In this document: in pieces, positions 9,483 to 17,980 of the stretch
How positions within the stretch are numbered: the stretch's first letter is position 1
How the letters are laid out: each line of letters begins with the position of its first letter
Assembly (NCBI GenBank): GCA_014729945.1
Contig: WJJC01000225.1
Location: forward strand, 3,719 to 67,718
Source of the DNA: Candidatus Bathyarchaeota archaeon
Lineage (GTDB): Archaea; Thermoproteota; Bathyarchaeia; TCS64
Length of the DNA: 64,000 bases
Direction: 5' to 3'
Notes under the pieces: model-generated
What the model was told of the DNA's origin: nothing
The model's input: only the letters and a program-made list of their open reading frames with translations
The model's database searches: none
Translations under genes and position numbers: made by a program

Positions 9483-9708
9483 GTCGTTTTTCTCCTATTC
9501 ATCACACCTCTTACCATAGTATTGAGCATCACAGCCACGATTCACCTTAACAACAATGTCTGTATTTGAGGGTAAATCTGTTAACATTCGCCGGCTATGT
9601 TATACATGTCTCTTTTTTCTATTCAAGCATAACACATGAAATTCTTTTTCACTCGATTAAGCTCATGTGATCAATGAAAAGATGGATAAAATACGTGTAA
9701 AATTTGGC

Positions 9709-11091
9709 TTAGATAAAGTATGGCCATAGTAGATAAGCCATTATCACAGTCAATATAGCCCCTGTGATATCCAGTAATATACCTGCTTTTATCATCTCAG
9801 GCATGGATACCTTACCCGTACTATAAGCTATAGCGTTGGGGGGCGTACCTACCGGCAACATGAAGTCCAAGCTAGTGCTTATACCCACAGCTACGGCCAG
9901 TATTACGGGGCTAAACCCGATTTTCTGGCCTAGACCAATAGCGATGGGCAGGAATATGCCTGCGCTGGCAGTATTGCTCGCGATTATACTTATGCCCAGA
10001 CCAGAGATTACGACAATAACTATTGCTAGGAACGGTGATCCGCCTGAGGTTAACCCCATTAATATGTCGCTGATCACACCGACTAACCCCGTTACCTGAA
10101 GCGCTGATCCCAAGCTGAGACCTCCACCGATCAACAGCAAGGTGCTCCATTTTCCATCGCGTATATCTTGTTCCTCAATCAGATCCGTGAAGTATAGTAT
10201 TATGAGTACTGTTGCTGCTACTATGCTGCTACTGTATCCATGGCCACTCCAGCCTATCAGGTTAGTTACTGGATCGGGTAAACGACCTGTCAACCACGCC
10301 AATACGGCGAAGATGAAAACCCCGAGGGTATGTTTCTGTTTTGATGATAACTCGCTAACTGGTCTTTCGATCAGGGGTATTTCTTTGACATCTGTGGGGA
10401 ATATCATGAATAAGACAAACCAGATGACCAATATCTGGATCAAGGCGATGGGTAATCCATAGACCATCCACCCCATGAAGCTTATCTCGTATCCTATTAT
10501 ACTCTTCAGGCTGGCTGCGGCCATGGCACAAGTAGTTGTCCCAACCAGCGTGCCGAGACCTCCCGCCGTGGCGCTATAAGCAATAGCCAGAACCATTATC
10601 TTGCTAAAGTTACCTTTATCATCCTTAACTTGCTCCGTGATCTTTAACGCCATGGTTATCAATAGTGCGGCTGATGCGCTGTTGCTTATCCACATGCTTA
10701 GAAATCCTGTTGCGAACATGATTACTAATACCACGCCTTTTACTCCTGACTTTACCTTCGATAATATGAGGTAGGCGAAATACTCATCGAGATCATATTT
10801 CTCTACTGCTACAGCCAGCATGAAGCCGCCAAGCAGCAGCATAACCGTGGGATCGAAAAAGGGAACTAAAGCTTCCTTAAATCCCTGGATGCCCAGAAAG
10901 GCTTGAAGTAATGGGATTAATATGGCTGTCGCCGCTAGGGGCACCGCCTCAGACATCCAGAGCCCCGAGGCATAGACCAATACAATTAGGGCGTATCTTT
11001 GTTCAAGGGTTAGAAAACGGGATGTCTGCGTGAATGCGATAATTGCAAGTATAGTTACCGCGACTAGTACTACAAGTCGTTTCTTATTCAT
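9709..11091 (-). CDS. DASS/SLC13-family anion symporter
   Basis: A 460-residue membrane protein of the divalent anion:sodium symporter family, which moves dicarboxylates, sulfate or similar anions. The C-terminal half keeps the family signature as ASNTASAGIFLP; the matching N-terminal site reads ISNSASAALL, so the usual SNT is SNS. Other conserved stretches are SEAVPLAATAILIP, DPTVMLLLGGFMLA and LPVGTPPNAIAYSTG. Length and about 11 hydrophobic segments fit the family. The stop of the upstream 93-residue gene lies 6 nt before its ATG, so the pair is an operon. The SNT-to-SNS change may alter sodium or substrate binding. Confidence 0.9.
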   Translation of the reverse strand: MNKKRLVVLVAVTILAIIAFTQTSRFLTLEQRYALIVLVYASGLWMSEAVPLAATAILIPLLQAFLGIQGFKEALVPFFDPTVMLLLGGFMLAVAVEKYDLDEYFAYLILSKVKSGVKGVVLVIMFATGFLSMWISNSASAALLITMALKITEQVKDDKGNFSKIMVLAIAYSATAGGLGTLVGTTTCAMAAASLKSIIGYEISFMGWMVYGLPIALIQILVIWFVLFMIFPTDVKEIPLIERPVSELSSKQKHTLGVFIFAVLAWLTGRLPDPVTNLIGWSGHGYSSSIVAATVLIILYFTDLIEEQDIRDGKWSTLLLIGGGLSLGSALQVTGLVGVISDILMGLTSGGSPFLAIVIVVISGLGISIIASNTASAGIFLPIAIGLGQKIGFSPVILAVAVGISTSLDFMLPVGTPPNAIAYSTGKVSMPEMIKAGILLDITGAILTVIMAYLLWPYFI

Positions 11092-11097
11092 CTAGTG

Positions 11098-11379
11098 TCA
11101 CAGCTGTTTGAAGGAGATTATCTCCAGTTTTTCTTCCTCGGCTAGTTCATTGAGCTGTTTCTTTACCTGGAAGATGTTCTCCAAGTTTACCATGACGTAC
11201 ATTACTGCTAGGCTGGGATAATTCTTCTCGCTAGCTACCAGGAAGGGTGGTACAGCGACGCTTGTGGTAAAGTCGGTCGTGAATTTTTGTTCTTTTAGCT
11301 TTGACGCGAATTTCCTCAGGATATTTTTATCGATGATGTTTCCCCTGACGATTATCTCGATGGTAATGGGTTTGACCAA
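11098..11379 (-). CDS. Small unknown protein upstream of DASS carrier
   Basis: A 93-residue soluble protein with alternating strands and helices (ITIEIIVRG, a Lys-rich helix, LAVMYVMVNLENIFQVKKQLNELAEEE). The beta-alpha-beta order is like a ferredoxin-fold regulatory domain such as ACT, but no signature proves this. The start is TTG with GGTGA 8 nt upstream. It is the first gene of a two-gene unit with the DASS carrier, so a role in regulating transport is plausible but unproven. Confidence 0.6.
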   Translation of the reverse strand: MVKPITIEIIVRGNIIDKNILRKFASKLKEQKFTTDFTTSVAVPPFLVASEKNYPSLAVMYVMVNLENIFQVKKQLNELAEEEKLEIISFKQL

Positions 11380-11504
11380 ACGTTTTCACCTATGGGAATC
11401 GTTGATTCTAATCGGGTCTAGGATAAAAACCATTATGTTTTTGCGTATTATTTCACCCTTGTTTTGATGATTATTTCTATATATCATGACTCCATGGATA
11501 ATTT

Positions 11505-11978
11505 ATGAGTCCCTATAAGCTTCCCTGGATGAGTGAAAAAGAGATCAATGAGTTACTGGATAACCAGTTAATGTCCCGTATCGCTTTTATCGGCGACGAT
11601 TACCCATATCTGATTCCTTTCAGATATATCAGACTAGATGATTCACTGTATTTTCACTTTACGGATTATGGGAAAAAGATGAGATTATTGAACAAGGATA
11701 ACCGGGTCTGTGTACAGATCGAGAGTTATGCGCCTGACCTGAGTAGCTACAACTTTGTATCACTACGTGGGAGCTTGGAAAAAGTCGAGGCAGAGAAAGA
11801 GAAGAAGAGGGCGGTTGATAAATTCTATGAGACTGGAAAAGAGGGTATTTCAATCAATTTCCTGGCAGCTCACGGGTTCGACCCGTCTGAAGGGTGGGAT
11901 GCATTCAAACGCGAAGACTTGGTGATAATGAAACTAGTTGATATCGTAGAGAGAGTAGGTTTGAAGGGACCTGACTAG
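11505..11978 (+). CDS. FMN-binding split-barrel (PNPOx-like) protein
   Basis: A 157-residue protein of the pyridoxamine-5'-phosphate-oxidase-like/NimA-like flavin-binding group. The N-terminal helix (MSEKEINELLDNQLMSRIAF) is followed by barrel strands with PYLIPFRYIRLDDSLYFHF. The family pattern of a small-residue turn followed by Lys (HFTDYGKKMRLLNKDNRVCVQIE) and the strand FVSLRGSLEKVE are also present. Members bind FMN, F420 or heme; cofactor is undetermined. It is monocistronic, and its last 4 bp overlap the convergent amidohydrolase gene. Confidence 0.82.
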   Translation: MSPYKLPWMSEKEINELLDNQLMSRIAFIGDDYPYLIPFRYIRLDDSLYFHFTDYGKKMRLLNKDNRVCVQIESYAPDLSSYNFVSLRGSLEKVEAEKEKKRAVDKFYETGKEGISINFLAAHGFDPSEGWDAFKREDLVIMKLVDIVERVGLKGPD

Positions 11979-13555
11979 AAATCAGCTTGGAAGAATATCT
12001 TTCCGTTAACCATTGTCATGTAACATTCTGCGTCTTTAAGCTCCTCTTCCTCGGGGATCTCAGTGAGGTCGCCCTCGAAAACTGTGATGTCAGCTAATTT
12101 TCCTTTTTCTATGCTACCCGTTTTATCCTCGCTGAAGCCGGCGTAGGCTGAGTTGAGGGTGTAACACTGTACTGCTTCGGGTAGACTTATTCTACTCTCT
12201 CTTATTGGGTGGTTTACTGCGCTCCAGATCCCATAGATGGGATTAAAGGGCATTCCATCGCTGCCGAAGGCTACTTTTATTCCCTCGTCGAGCATGGCTC
12301 TATACTGGTTGCTTAGTCTTTCTCTTTTATCCCCCAGTCTCTGATTGTACATGCTATCCGAGCCACTCCACTCGCCGATAAAGTTAGGCTGCATGGCCGG
12401 CACTATTCCCAGTTTATGGATGCGTTCTATCTGCTGGCTGCTGGTTAACTCACAGTGCTCTATCCTGTGGCGGTGATCTTTTCTCGGTTTTCGTCGCAGT
12501 GCTTCCTGCACGGATTCCAACACCTTCTCCACAGCCAGGTCGCCGATGGCGTGGGTGGCAGTCTGCTGATCCGCTTCATGTGCGGCGTAGATCTTTTCCT
12601 GTAGTGCTTCTGGTTTTATCAGCAGTAACCCTGAGGTCTCTGGGTCATCCTCATAGGGCTCGAAAAGGGCAGCGGTTCTGGCGCCTAGGCTTCCATCCAT
12701 TAATAGTTTTACTGGGCCTAGTCTTACAAGTTCGTCGCCGAATCCTGTCTGTAGGCCCGTTTTGGTTGCTGCTTCAGCTGCGTCGCCCCTGAGCATGATA
12801 TATGATCTGACTTTGAGTTTTCCCTCTTTCTCAGCCTGCTGGTAGGCTTTTATATCTTTACTTGTTAACCCAGCGTCGTGGATTCCTGTGCAGCCTAGGC
12901 TTAGCGCGTGGTTACTGGCTAGTTCTAGTCCCTCAACCATTGTCTCCACGTTCGTCTCAGGGATAAAAGGCTCGACTAAGTGTCTGCAATCTCTGAGTAT
13001 ACCGGTGTTTTCACCAGTCTCATCCTTGTCTACGTGGCCTCCCTCGGTGTCCTGGGTGTCCTTTGTGATGCTGGCTAACTCCATGGCTTTGGCGTTTAAG
13101 GTGACCAGGTGACCGCATACTCTGCTGAGTATAACTGGGTTATCAGGGGATATTGGGTCCAGATCTTTTTTGGTTAGATAACGGTTCTCGGGCCACTTGG
13201 ATTCATCCCAGCCTATCCCTATGATCCATTCACTGGGTTCTGTTTCATCTACTCGTTTCTTCACCCGCTCCAAGGCTTCTTGGATGTTTTCTGTATCGTT
13301 TAGCTGGATTCTGGTTTTCATGGCTACCCCCATGTAGAGGAAGTGACAGTGGCTGTCGATGAGACCCGGAATTATTGTTTTTCCTGTTAGGTCGTAGACC
13401 TCTGCTCCATCAGGTATGGTTGTTTGGTCGCGTTTACCTATTTCCACGATGTACTCGTTTTCTAGGATTACTACACTGTCTTTTATGGGTGGAGCGCCTG
13501 TTCCATCAATCAATGTGGCGCCTACCAGTACTCGTGGGCAGTTATCTAGGCTCAT
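11975..13555 (-). CDS. YtcJ-like amidohydrolase
   Basis: A 526-residue metal-dependent amidohydrolase of the Amidohydro_3/YtcJ group. It begins with LVGATLIDGTGAPP and has the metal motif DSHCHFLYMGVAM near residues 63-75. Further elements are the Trp-Asp pair WIIGIGWDESKWP, HAIGDLAVEKVL, RIEHCEL, and the terminal metal Asp in FGSDGMPFNPIYG. Length (family about 520-560) is normal and no signal peptide is present. Relatives hydrolyse amide or carbamate bonds; substrate unknown. With the D-aminoacylase at 3.8 kb and the acetamidase at 51 kb it suggests amide use as nitrogen or carbon source. Confidence 0.88.
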   Translation of the reverse strand: MSLDNCPRVLVGATLIDGTGAPPIKDSVVILENEYIVEIGKRDQTTIPDGAEVYDLTGKTIIPGLIDSHCHFLYMGVAMKTRIQLNDTENIQEALERVKKRVDETEPSEWIIGIGWDESKWPENRYLTKKDLDPISPDNPVILSRVCGHLVTLNAKAMELASITKDTQDTEGGHVDKDETGENTGILRDCRHLVEPFIPETNVETMVEGLELASNHALSLGCTGIHDAGLTSKDIKAYQQAEKEGKLKVRSYIMLRGDAAEAATKTGLQTGFGDELVRLGPVKLLMDGSLGARTAALFEPYEDDPETSGLLLIKPEALQEKIYAAHEADQQTATHAIGDLAVEKVLESVQEALRRKPRKDHRHRIEHCELTSSQQIERIHKLGIVPAMQPNFIGEWSGSDSMYNQRLGDKRERLSNQYRAMLDEGIKVAFGSDGMPFNPIYGIWSAVNHPIRESRISLPEAVQCYTLNSAYAGFSEDKTGSIEKGKLADITVFEGDLTEIPEEEELKDAECYMTMVNGKIFFQADF

Positions 13556-13871
13556 TTTTTAACACCCTCATGTGTCTGGTACAATATTTAAAGATATCAT
13601 TTTCCGTAGTTATTATGTGATTTCATTATAGATTCTCACGCACATTTTACGTTTAATATAATTATACTATTGAATCCATATTTTGTCCTACTTCAAATAA
13701 TTTTTTAATCATAAATTATAAGAATCAATACAATCAGAAATAAGCAGTACCATGTAATAAGCATATTCAGCGAGTTTATTTGCCCTATTTTTTACTAATT
13801 ATGATTATTTTTCTTTATAACAAGAAATTCTTGGATTAGGTTTATTTATAGGATACCTATATTGGTGGTTT
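13556..13871. other. AT-rich intergenic region before tRNA-Arg
   Basis: This 316-bp spacer between the amidohydrolase gene and tRNA-Arg is very AT-rich. It contains the tRNA promoter and, near 13590, a TATA-like ATATTTAAAG that on the minus strand could serve the amidohydrolase. No open frame, repeat or structured RNA was recognised. Confidence 0.5.
13841..13850 (+). promoter_or_regulatory. TATA-like box of tRNA-Arg
   Basis: TTTATTTATA is centred about 27 bp upstream of the mature tRNA 5' end at 13872, the spacing expected for an archaeal TBP/TFB promoter. Confidence 0.5.
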
Positions 13872-13949
13872 GGGCTCGTAGTCTAGTCCGGATATGATTC
13901 GGGTTTGCGGAACCTGAGATCGAGGGTTCGAATCCCTCCGAGCCCGCCA
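13872..13949 (+). tRNA. tRNA-Arg (anticodon GCG)
   Basis: The acceptor stem is GGGCTCG paired with CGAGCCC, with discriminator G and encoded CCA. The anticodon stem CGGGT/ACCTG closes the 7-nt loop TTGCGGA, giving anticodon GCG (reads CGC and CGU). The T stem is GAGGG/CCCTC around TTCGAAT. The D loop contains the GG pair. There is no intron; 75 nt plus CCA. Confidence 0.95.
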
Positions 13950-14111
13950 CTCTAACACCCAAAGTTCAAATAATAATTTTAAATAAAACTTATTATCCAT
14001 TAGAAAATTGCTTAACCTGATTAAAAACAGCAAAAAATATCGCTCATATTTATCGAAACAAGGTATTCCAGCGCTCTAAAGGTGAACCTTTTTTAAGGAT
14101 ATCATACTATT

Positions 14112-14618
14112 TTGAGTAGTGTTTTTAATTTGAGAGGAACGATTAAAAAATATTTATCATACCGAGGATTCGGGTTTATAGAAGTAGAAGGCAGAGAAGA
14201 CGACATATTCTTTCATGTATCAAACTATCCAAGATCAGCGCTACCAGCATCAGGACAAGAAGTAGAATTTAAACTAGTGGAGACACCTAAGGGCGAAGAA
14301 GCCACAGAGATCCAAGTAGTTGAGAAGACCTCAGAGATATTCGGAGTAGACGAAGAAGAGAAAGAAGAAAAACCAGAGGAAACAGCCGAAGCCGAGACAG
14401 TTGAAGAGGAATTTGATCTCGATGAGCTCAGCGGAGTTGGTCCAACATATCAGAAACTACTACGCGCAGCCGGGATTACATCCAAAGAACAACTCTCCAA
14501 ACAGGACCCAGAGGAACTTTACGAGAAACTCATGGAAGCTAACGAAGAGAAAGCGATAACCAAGCGACCACCCACTCAGGCCAACGTTGAGGCCTGGATA
14601 AACCTAGCACAGGAATAA
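14112..14618 (+). CDS. Cold-shock-domain protein with helical C-terminus
   Basis: A 168-residue nucleic-acid-binding protein. Residues about 6-68 are a cold-shock (OB-fold) domain with RNP1-type GFGFIEV and RNP2-type DIFFHVSNY. A highly acidic linker (about 75-100, many Glu) follows. Residues about 103-168 form a helix-hairpin-helix-like region beginning DLDELSGVGPTYQKLLRAAGI, similar to the DUF4332 or RNA-polymerase-alpha-C-terminal type of DNA-contact module. The start is TTG at 14112; a second TTG at 14130 would also leave a full cold-shock domain. Likely an RNA chaperone. It is monocistronic. Confidence 0.8.
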   Translation: MSSVFNLRGTIKKYLSYRGFGFIEVEGREDDIFFHVSNYPRSALPASGQEVEFKLVETPKGEEATEIQVVEKTSEIFGVDEEEKEEKPEETAEAETVEEEFDLDELSGVGPTYQKLLRAAGITSKEQLSKQDPEELYEKLMEANEEKAITKRPPTQANVEAWINLAQE

Positions 14619-14630
14619 CTCTTTAATCCA

Positions 14631-14831
14631 TTATATTTTTTCTAGAAAAAGCTCATTTTGAAACATGTAAACGGTTAAATTCTCGATTCCCTGTTCCTTG
14701 ATTAACGTTTGCAGCATTCGATGCAGGCTTTTTAAGGGGTATCGTTCATCGTTTATCTTAATTAAGACTGGTTCTGAGGAGATGAATTTATCAAGATATG
14801 CTTCAGCTATTTCCCGTATTTCTTCTTTCAT
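14631..14831 (-). CDS. Small unknown protein coupled to upstream gene
   Basis: A 66-residue protein with an amphipathic N-terminal helix (EEIREIAEAYLDKFI), a short strand pair and the ending LTVYMFQNELFLEKI. No family recognised. Its ATG follows directly on the TAG stop of the upstream gene, so the two are translationally coupled and probably work together. Confidence 0.6.
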   Translation of the reverse strand: MKEEIREIAEAYLDKFISSEPVLIKINDERYPLKSLHRMLQTLIKEQGIENLTVYMFQNELFLEKI

Positions 14832-15629
14832 CTAGGCTTCACAACTAAACAGTATCTTTCCCGTATTATTTTCTAGTATTTCTATTTTACCTGTATCTAT
14901 GAATTCCCCGTGTAGGCGCCAGAAACTTGTTGCCTCAAGGAGGTTGCTCTTATCCGCCTCAAACCGCAGTGAAAGCTGAGATCTATCTCCTAGTCTTAGT
15001 CTTAACACCATTGGTAGGTTTCTGTGCTCGGTATCAAATAAAGGGTAAGGGATAGTATCTACCAGTCTAGGCAGGACACCCTCTATTATTGCCCGGTTTG
15101 ACCTAATGGTCAATGGAATGGTTTTCCTGCTGGGAACCAGTTCTCCATCCACTTTGTATGCATCCAGATTTCCCGTCTCTATTTCTACACTGTATTTATA
15201 CTCGTTTACTGGTTTCATCTCTCTCCAAGTTTTAACTGAATCCCCCAGATCCATCAACGGGTTTCGAGAACCATCTGGAATATATGTGTCAAGTATCTTG
15301 ACGAGTCGTGTTAACTGCTGCTTTACAGATGGGAGGTATTCTTCTGGATTTACTGAATGAATATTATACTGTCGGGATAGTTTTTCTAATAATATTTGTT
15401 GATGACTCGGGACTTTATCACCGTTAATCAGTAAGCACCATGGCTTGGTGATATACTCCGCTGAGGACCAGTAGAGATTCATAGCGGACTGAAACGAGGC
15501 CGTTTCAATTAACGCGATAACAGGTTCTTCAGGTCTCCACCCCCATGCATAATCTAAGACACTATACTCCAGAGGCTCAAAGCCTCTATGGAGTAGATAT
15601 GAGTTAATCTCCTTTATGTGGTCCTGCAT
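14832..15629 (-). CDS. Unknown 265-residue protein
   Basis: A soluble protein of unknown family. The N-terminal part (residues about 1-110) has a helix, the aromatic segment LDYAWGWRPEEPVIALIETASF and the strand WCLLINGD, like an alpha/beta domain binding a ligand or phosphate. The C-terminal half (about 140-265) is beta-rich (KYSVEIETGN, TIPLTIRSNRAIIEG, LRLRLGDRSQLSLRFEAD). No signal peptide or membrane segment. The start is ATG. It is the first gene of a coupled pair with the 66-residue gene downstream. Confidence 0.65.
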   Translation of the reverse strand: MQDHIKEINSYLLHRGFEPLEYSVLDYAWGWRPEEPVIALIETASFQSAMNLYWSSAEYITKPWCLLINGDKVPSHQQILLEKLSRQYNIHSVNPEEYLPSVKQQLTRLVKILDTYIPDGSRNPLMDLGDSVKTWREMKPVNEYKYSVEIETGNLDAYKVDGELVPSRKTIPLTIRSNRAIIEGVLPRLVDTIPYPLFDTEHRNLPMVLRLRLGDRSQLSLRFEADKSNLLEATSFWRLHGEFIDTGKIEILENNTGKILFSCEA

Positions 15630-15661
15630 GTTGAGAGATAATAACTGGGTGTTTATTGGGT

Positions 15662-16264
15662 TTACCGGAAATAGCTTTCAACATATTCAGTGAAGCCATT
15701 GCTGGTGATCAACCCGATTAATATGAAGCCCAGTACAGCCATCTCTATCACTGCCTTCACCACGATCTGGGCCCCGATCAATGTGCTTACATTTACAGGT
15801 ATCCCGGAGACCACAGGGAGAAGAAACCGGAAAAGGATCAGGGTAAGTATCCCCTCTGGTATATAGGCGATTATGATGAGGATAGCAGACTTGACCACGT
15901 TATCTATCTCATATCTCTTGAATAATAACCCGGCGGTATAACCGGTTAATGCTTTCCCCAGAGGCAAACCTATCCCAGTTACCAAGTTGCCTTTGCTGAA
16001 CCCGAACTCGAAGGCCGCTACCATTCCACCTACCGCGCCGGTTATCCCACCTATCGCGGGGCCTCCGAATAAGGCTGCCATGAAAGTAGCCAGGTGACTT
16101 ATGTCTAGTGCCAGACTGACGCTTACTGGACCTAGTGGTATGTTGGGGGCTAGGGGTACTAGTTGTGTGGTGAGAAAAGATAGTACGTTTCCCAGGGCGC
16201 CCATTATGGCTATGAAGGTGATTTGTTTGGATTCTAGTTTGGTCATTTCAGTGAATGGATACAT
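15662..16264 (-). CDS. ECF-type transporter S component
   Basis: A 200-residue membrane protein with about six hydrophobic segments and the ECF S-component look: an N-terminal TKLESKQITFIAIMGALGNVL helix, then the loop GPVSVSLALDISHLATFMAALFGGPAIGGITGAVGGM. S components bind a vitamin or other micronutrient and dock to an energising module (EcfT/EcfA), which is not in this window. The ligand cannot be assigned. It lies 32 bp from the 265-residue unknown gene and 26 bp from the ACT_7 gene, all on the minus strand. Confidence 0.75.
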   Translation of the reverse strand: MYPFTEMTKLESKQITFIAIMGALGNVLSFLTTQLVPLAPNIPLGPVSVSLALDISHLATFMAALFGGPAIGGITGAVGGMVAAFEFGFSKGNLVTGIGLPLGKALTGYTAGLLFKRYEIDNVVKSAILIIIAYIPEGILTLILFRFLLPVVSGIPVNVSTLIGAQIVVKAVIEMAVLGFILIGLITSNGFTEYVESYFR

Positions 16265-16290
16265 TAAACTAATTTACGGGTTATTACCCA

Positions 16291-16740
16291 TTAATTAGTA
16301 GTACTGTTTCTCTCAACAAGCTCCCCCAGTACCTGCATCGCCCGGGGAGCATCACCTGACTTAACCAATATATGATCCCTAAGATAAGTAGAGACCGCGT
16401 AAATACTGATCCCCGCCTCAGCTAGGACAGCCGAAACAACGGAGAGATAACCCACCAAGCCTAGATCCAAGACGATATCAAAAGTGATAACCCGGTATGG
16501 ACCCTCCACTTCATAGTCATGAAAGTCATCCATGAGTATACCCCAGTCACCCGCCTTGAGGATTAGTGAGACCTCATCTGAGTCAACGGTTACTGAGCAA
16601 AAAGGATCCAATGGCTTGAATAATTCCAGGGCTTTACCTTGGTCTTCAACAGATAGACTCACGATACTATACTCATCAGGATGTAACTTGAGCTCTGTGG
16701 CTGCAAATACAGGTATCATATCATCTGATGGCGTGATCAT
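16291..16740 (-). CDS. ACT_7-domain amino-acid-binding protein
   Basis: A 149-residue protein with two ACT-like modules, as in the CASTOR-like/ACT_7 group. The second half carries the signature segment YRVITFDIVLDLGLVGYLSVVSAVLAEAG followed by ISIYAVSTYLRDHILV, where small effector molecules, often amino acids, bind between domains. Length is standard (about 130-150). Its GTG/ATG region abuts the stop of the PH-like gene upstream, indicating coupling. Likely a sensor, with no catalytic domain. Confidence 0.8.
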   Translation of the reverse strand: MITPSDDMIPVFAATELKLHPDEYSIVSLSVEDQGKALELFKPLDPFCSVTVDSDEVSLILKAGDWGILMDDFHDYEVEGPYRVITFDIVLDLGLVGYLSVVSAVLAEAGISIYAVSTYLRDHILVKSGDAPRAMQVLGELVERNSTTN

Positions 16741-17337
16741 CTAATTCAAGTCCCGTATCCTTTTTCCTCGACTATTTAACTCTATAATCCTAGCTGTGAG
16801 TCCCTTGTTCCTGCGTTTCAACTTCTTAAGTAACGCCTTGGGTCTAGCCGGGCTAATCATGTAAACAGATTTACCCACGAATAGGTTCATTATATTATCC
16901 TCAGCATTGGTAAAATCTATGAATTTGAAGCCGCTCTTACGTAGTAGAGCAGATTGATCTGTAGCGTATTCTCGCGCGTCCTCGCTTATCTCTTCTTCAG
17001 TCCTTATGTAGACCTCAACGCGGTCAATATCCTTGTATGGGATGGTGGCGGTTCGCCTCAGCAGTCTCTTTATTTTTAGACCTTCTTTTTCAAGGAGGTA
17101 TTTACTAGGGTATACGGGGAAGAAACGGGGTATAGCTACGGTGAGGAACACATTGCTAGCTAGTAAAAGCAGGTCTTCCCAGAACATTTGTGTCCCTATC
17201 TGCATACCTTGTTGTAAATGTATGAAAGTCTGGTACAAGTTGTATAGCAACAGGGGGATGTTAACAGCCGGTATTAAGTACCCCAGGAGCTTTCTACGCC
17301 GCATTAATGGTAGTGACTTGATCTCGGAGTCAGGCAT
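16741..17337 (-). CDS. Membrane protein with PH-like domain
   Basis: A 198-residue protein. Two hydrophobic segments (YLIPAVNIPLLLYNLY at about 20-35 and LLLLASNVFLTVAIPRFFPV at about 56-75) anchor it. The cytoplasmic part (about 80-180) has strands and a C-terminal helix like a bacterial-type PH (bPH) domain: YPSKYLLEKEGLKIKR, TIPYKDIDRVEVYI, then the YMISPARPKALLKKLKRR ending. Its stop adjoins the ATG of the ACT_7 gene, so they are co-expressed. Function unknown. Confidence 0.65.
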   Translation of the reverse strand: MPDSEIKSLPLMRRRKLLGYLIPAVNIPLLLYNLYQTFIHLQQGMQIGTQMFWEDLLLLASNVFLTVAIPRFFPVYPSKYLLEKEGLKIKRLLRRTATIPYKDIDRVEVYIRTEEEISEDAREYATDQSALLRKSGFKFIDFTNAEDNIMNLFVGKSVYMISPARPKALLKKLKRRNKGLTARIIELNSRGKRIRDLN

Positions 17338-17419
17338 TGGAATCCAGTGAAAAGACGAACTTCCTAGATATAAAACCCTACCAGAAGCAAAAAAAGGGAG
17401 AAGTCATCAAACAATAGTC

Positions 17420-17944
17420 ATGAATATTACGGTTCTCAGACTGGGTCATAGGCCCCAGAGGGATAAGCGATTATCAACTCACCTGATACTATGCGCCAGG
17501 GCACTGGGAGCCGGTAAGGTGGTTTACTCGGGGGATAGGGATCCTCGGCTGGAGGAGGGCGTCACGGATATTGTTGATAGATGGGGTGGAGAGTTCAGCC
17601 TGGAGTATGAGGAAAACTGGAGAAGGGTGGTTAAAGAATGGGTTGGTAATATTGTTCATTTAACCATGTATGGGGTTCCCGTGGAGGAGACGGCCCCCGC
17701 AATAGGTGAGGAGGATAAACCATTACTTGTGGTGGTTGGTGGACCCAAGGTGCCCCGTGACATGTACGAGAAAGCCACATGGAACATATCCGTGACCAAT
17801 CAACCTCACAGCGAGGTCAGCGCATTAGCTATCTTTATGTATCTCCTTCAAGGAGATAAAGCCCTGAAGCATGACTTTCCCGGCGCTTCAATAAATATCA
17901 AACCCAGTGAACACGGGAAAGATGTAGAGGTCAGCAAAGACTAA
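17420..17944 (+). CDS. trm56: tRNA (cytidine-56-2'-O)-methyltransferase
   Basis: A 174-residue SPOUT-class methyltransferase that 2'-O-methylates C56 in the T loop of archaeal tRNAs using S-adenosylmethionine. The N-terminus ITVLRLGHRPQRDKRLSTHLILCARALGA is the family hallmark. The knotted SAM-binding region is LLVVVGGPKVPRDMYEKATWNISVTNQPHSEVSALAIF. Length matches the family (about 170-180). It starts with ATG and is 36 bp upstream of tfe, an arrangement known from several archaea. Confidence 0.93.
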   Translation: MNITVLRLGHRPQRDKRLSTHLILCARALGAGKVVYSGDRDPRLEEGVTDIVDRWGGEFSLEYEENWRRVVKEWVGNIVHLTMYGVPVEETAPAIGEEDKPLLVVVGGPKVPRDMYEKATWNISVTNQPHSEVSALAIFMYLLQGDKALKHDFPGASINIKPSEHGKDVEVSKD

Positions 17945-17980
17945 ATCAAACGAATACACTTTATAGAGGGATCAAGGAAA

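Noticed and set aside
13872..13949. tRNA genes as integration sites
   Set aside because: None of the three tRNAs has a downstream repeat of its 3' end or mobile-element genes beside it.
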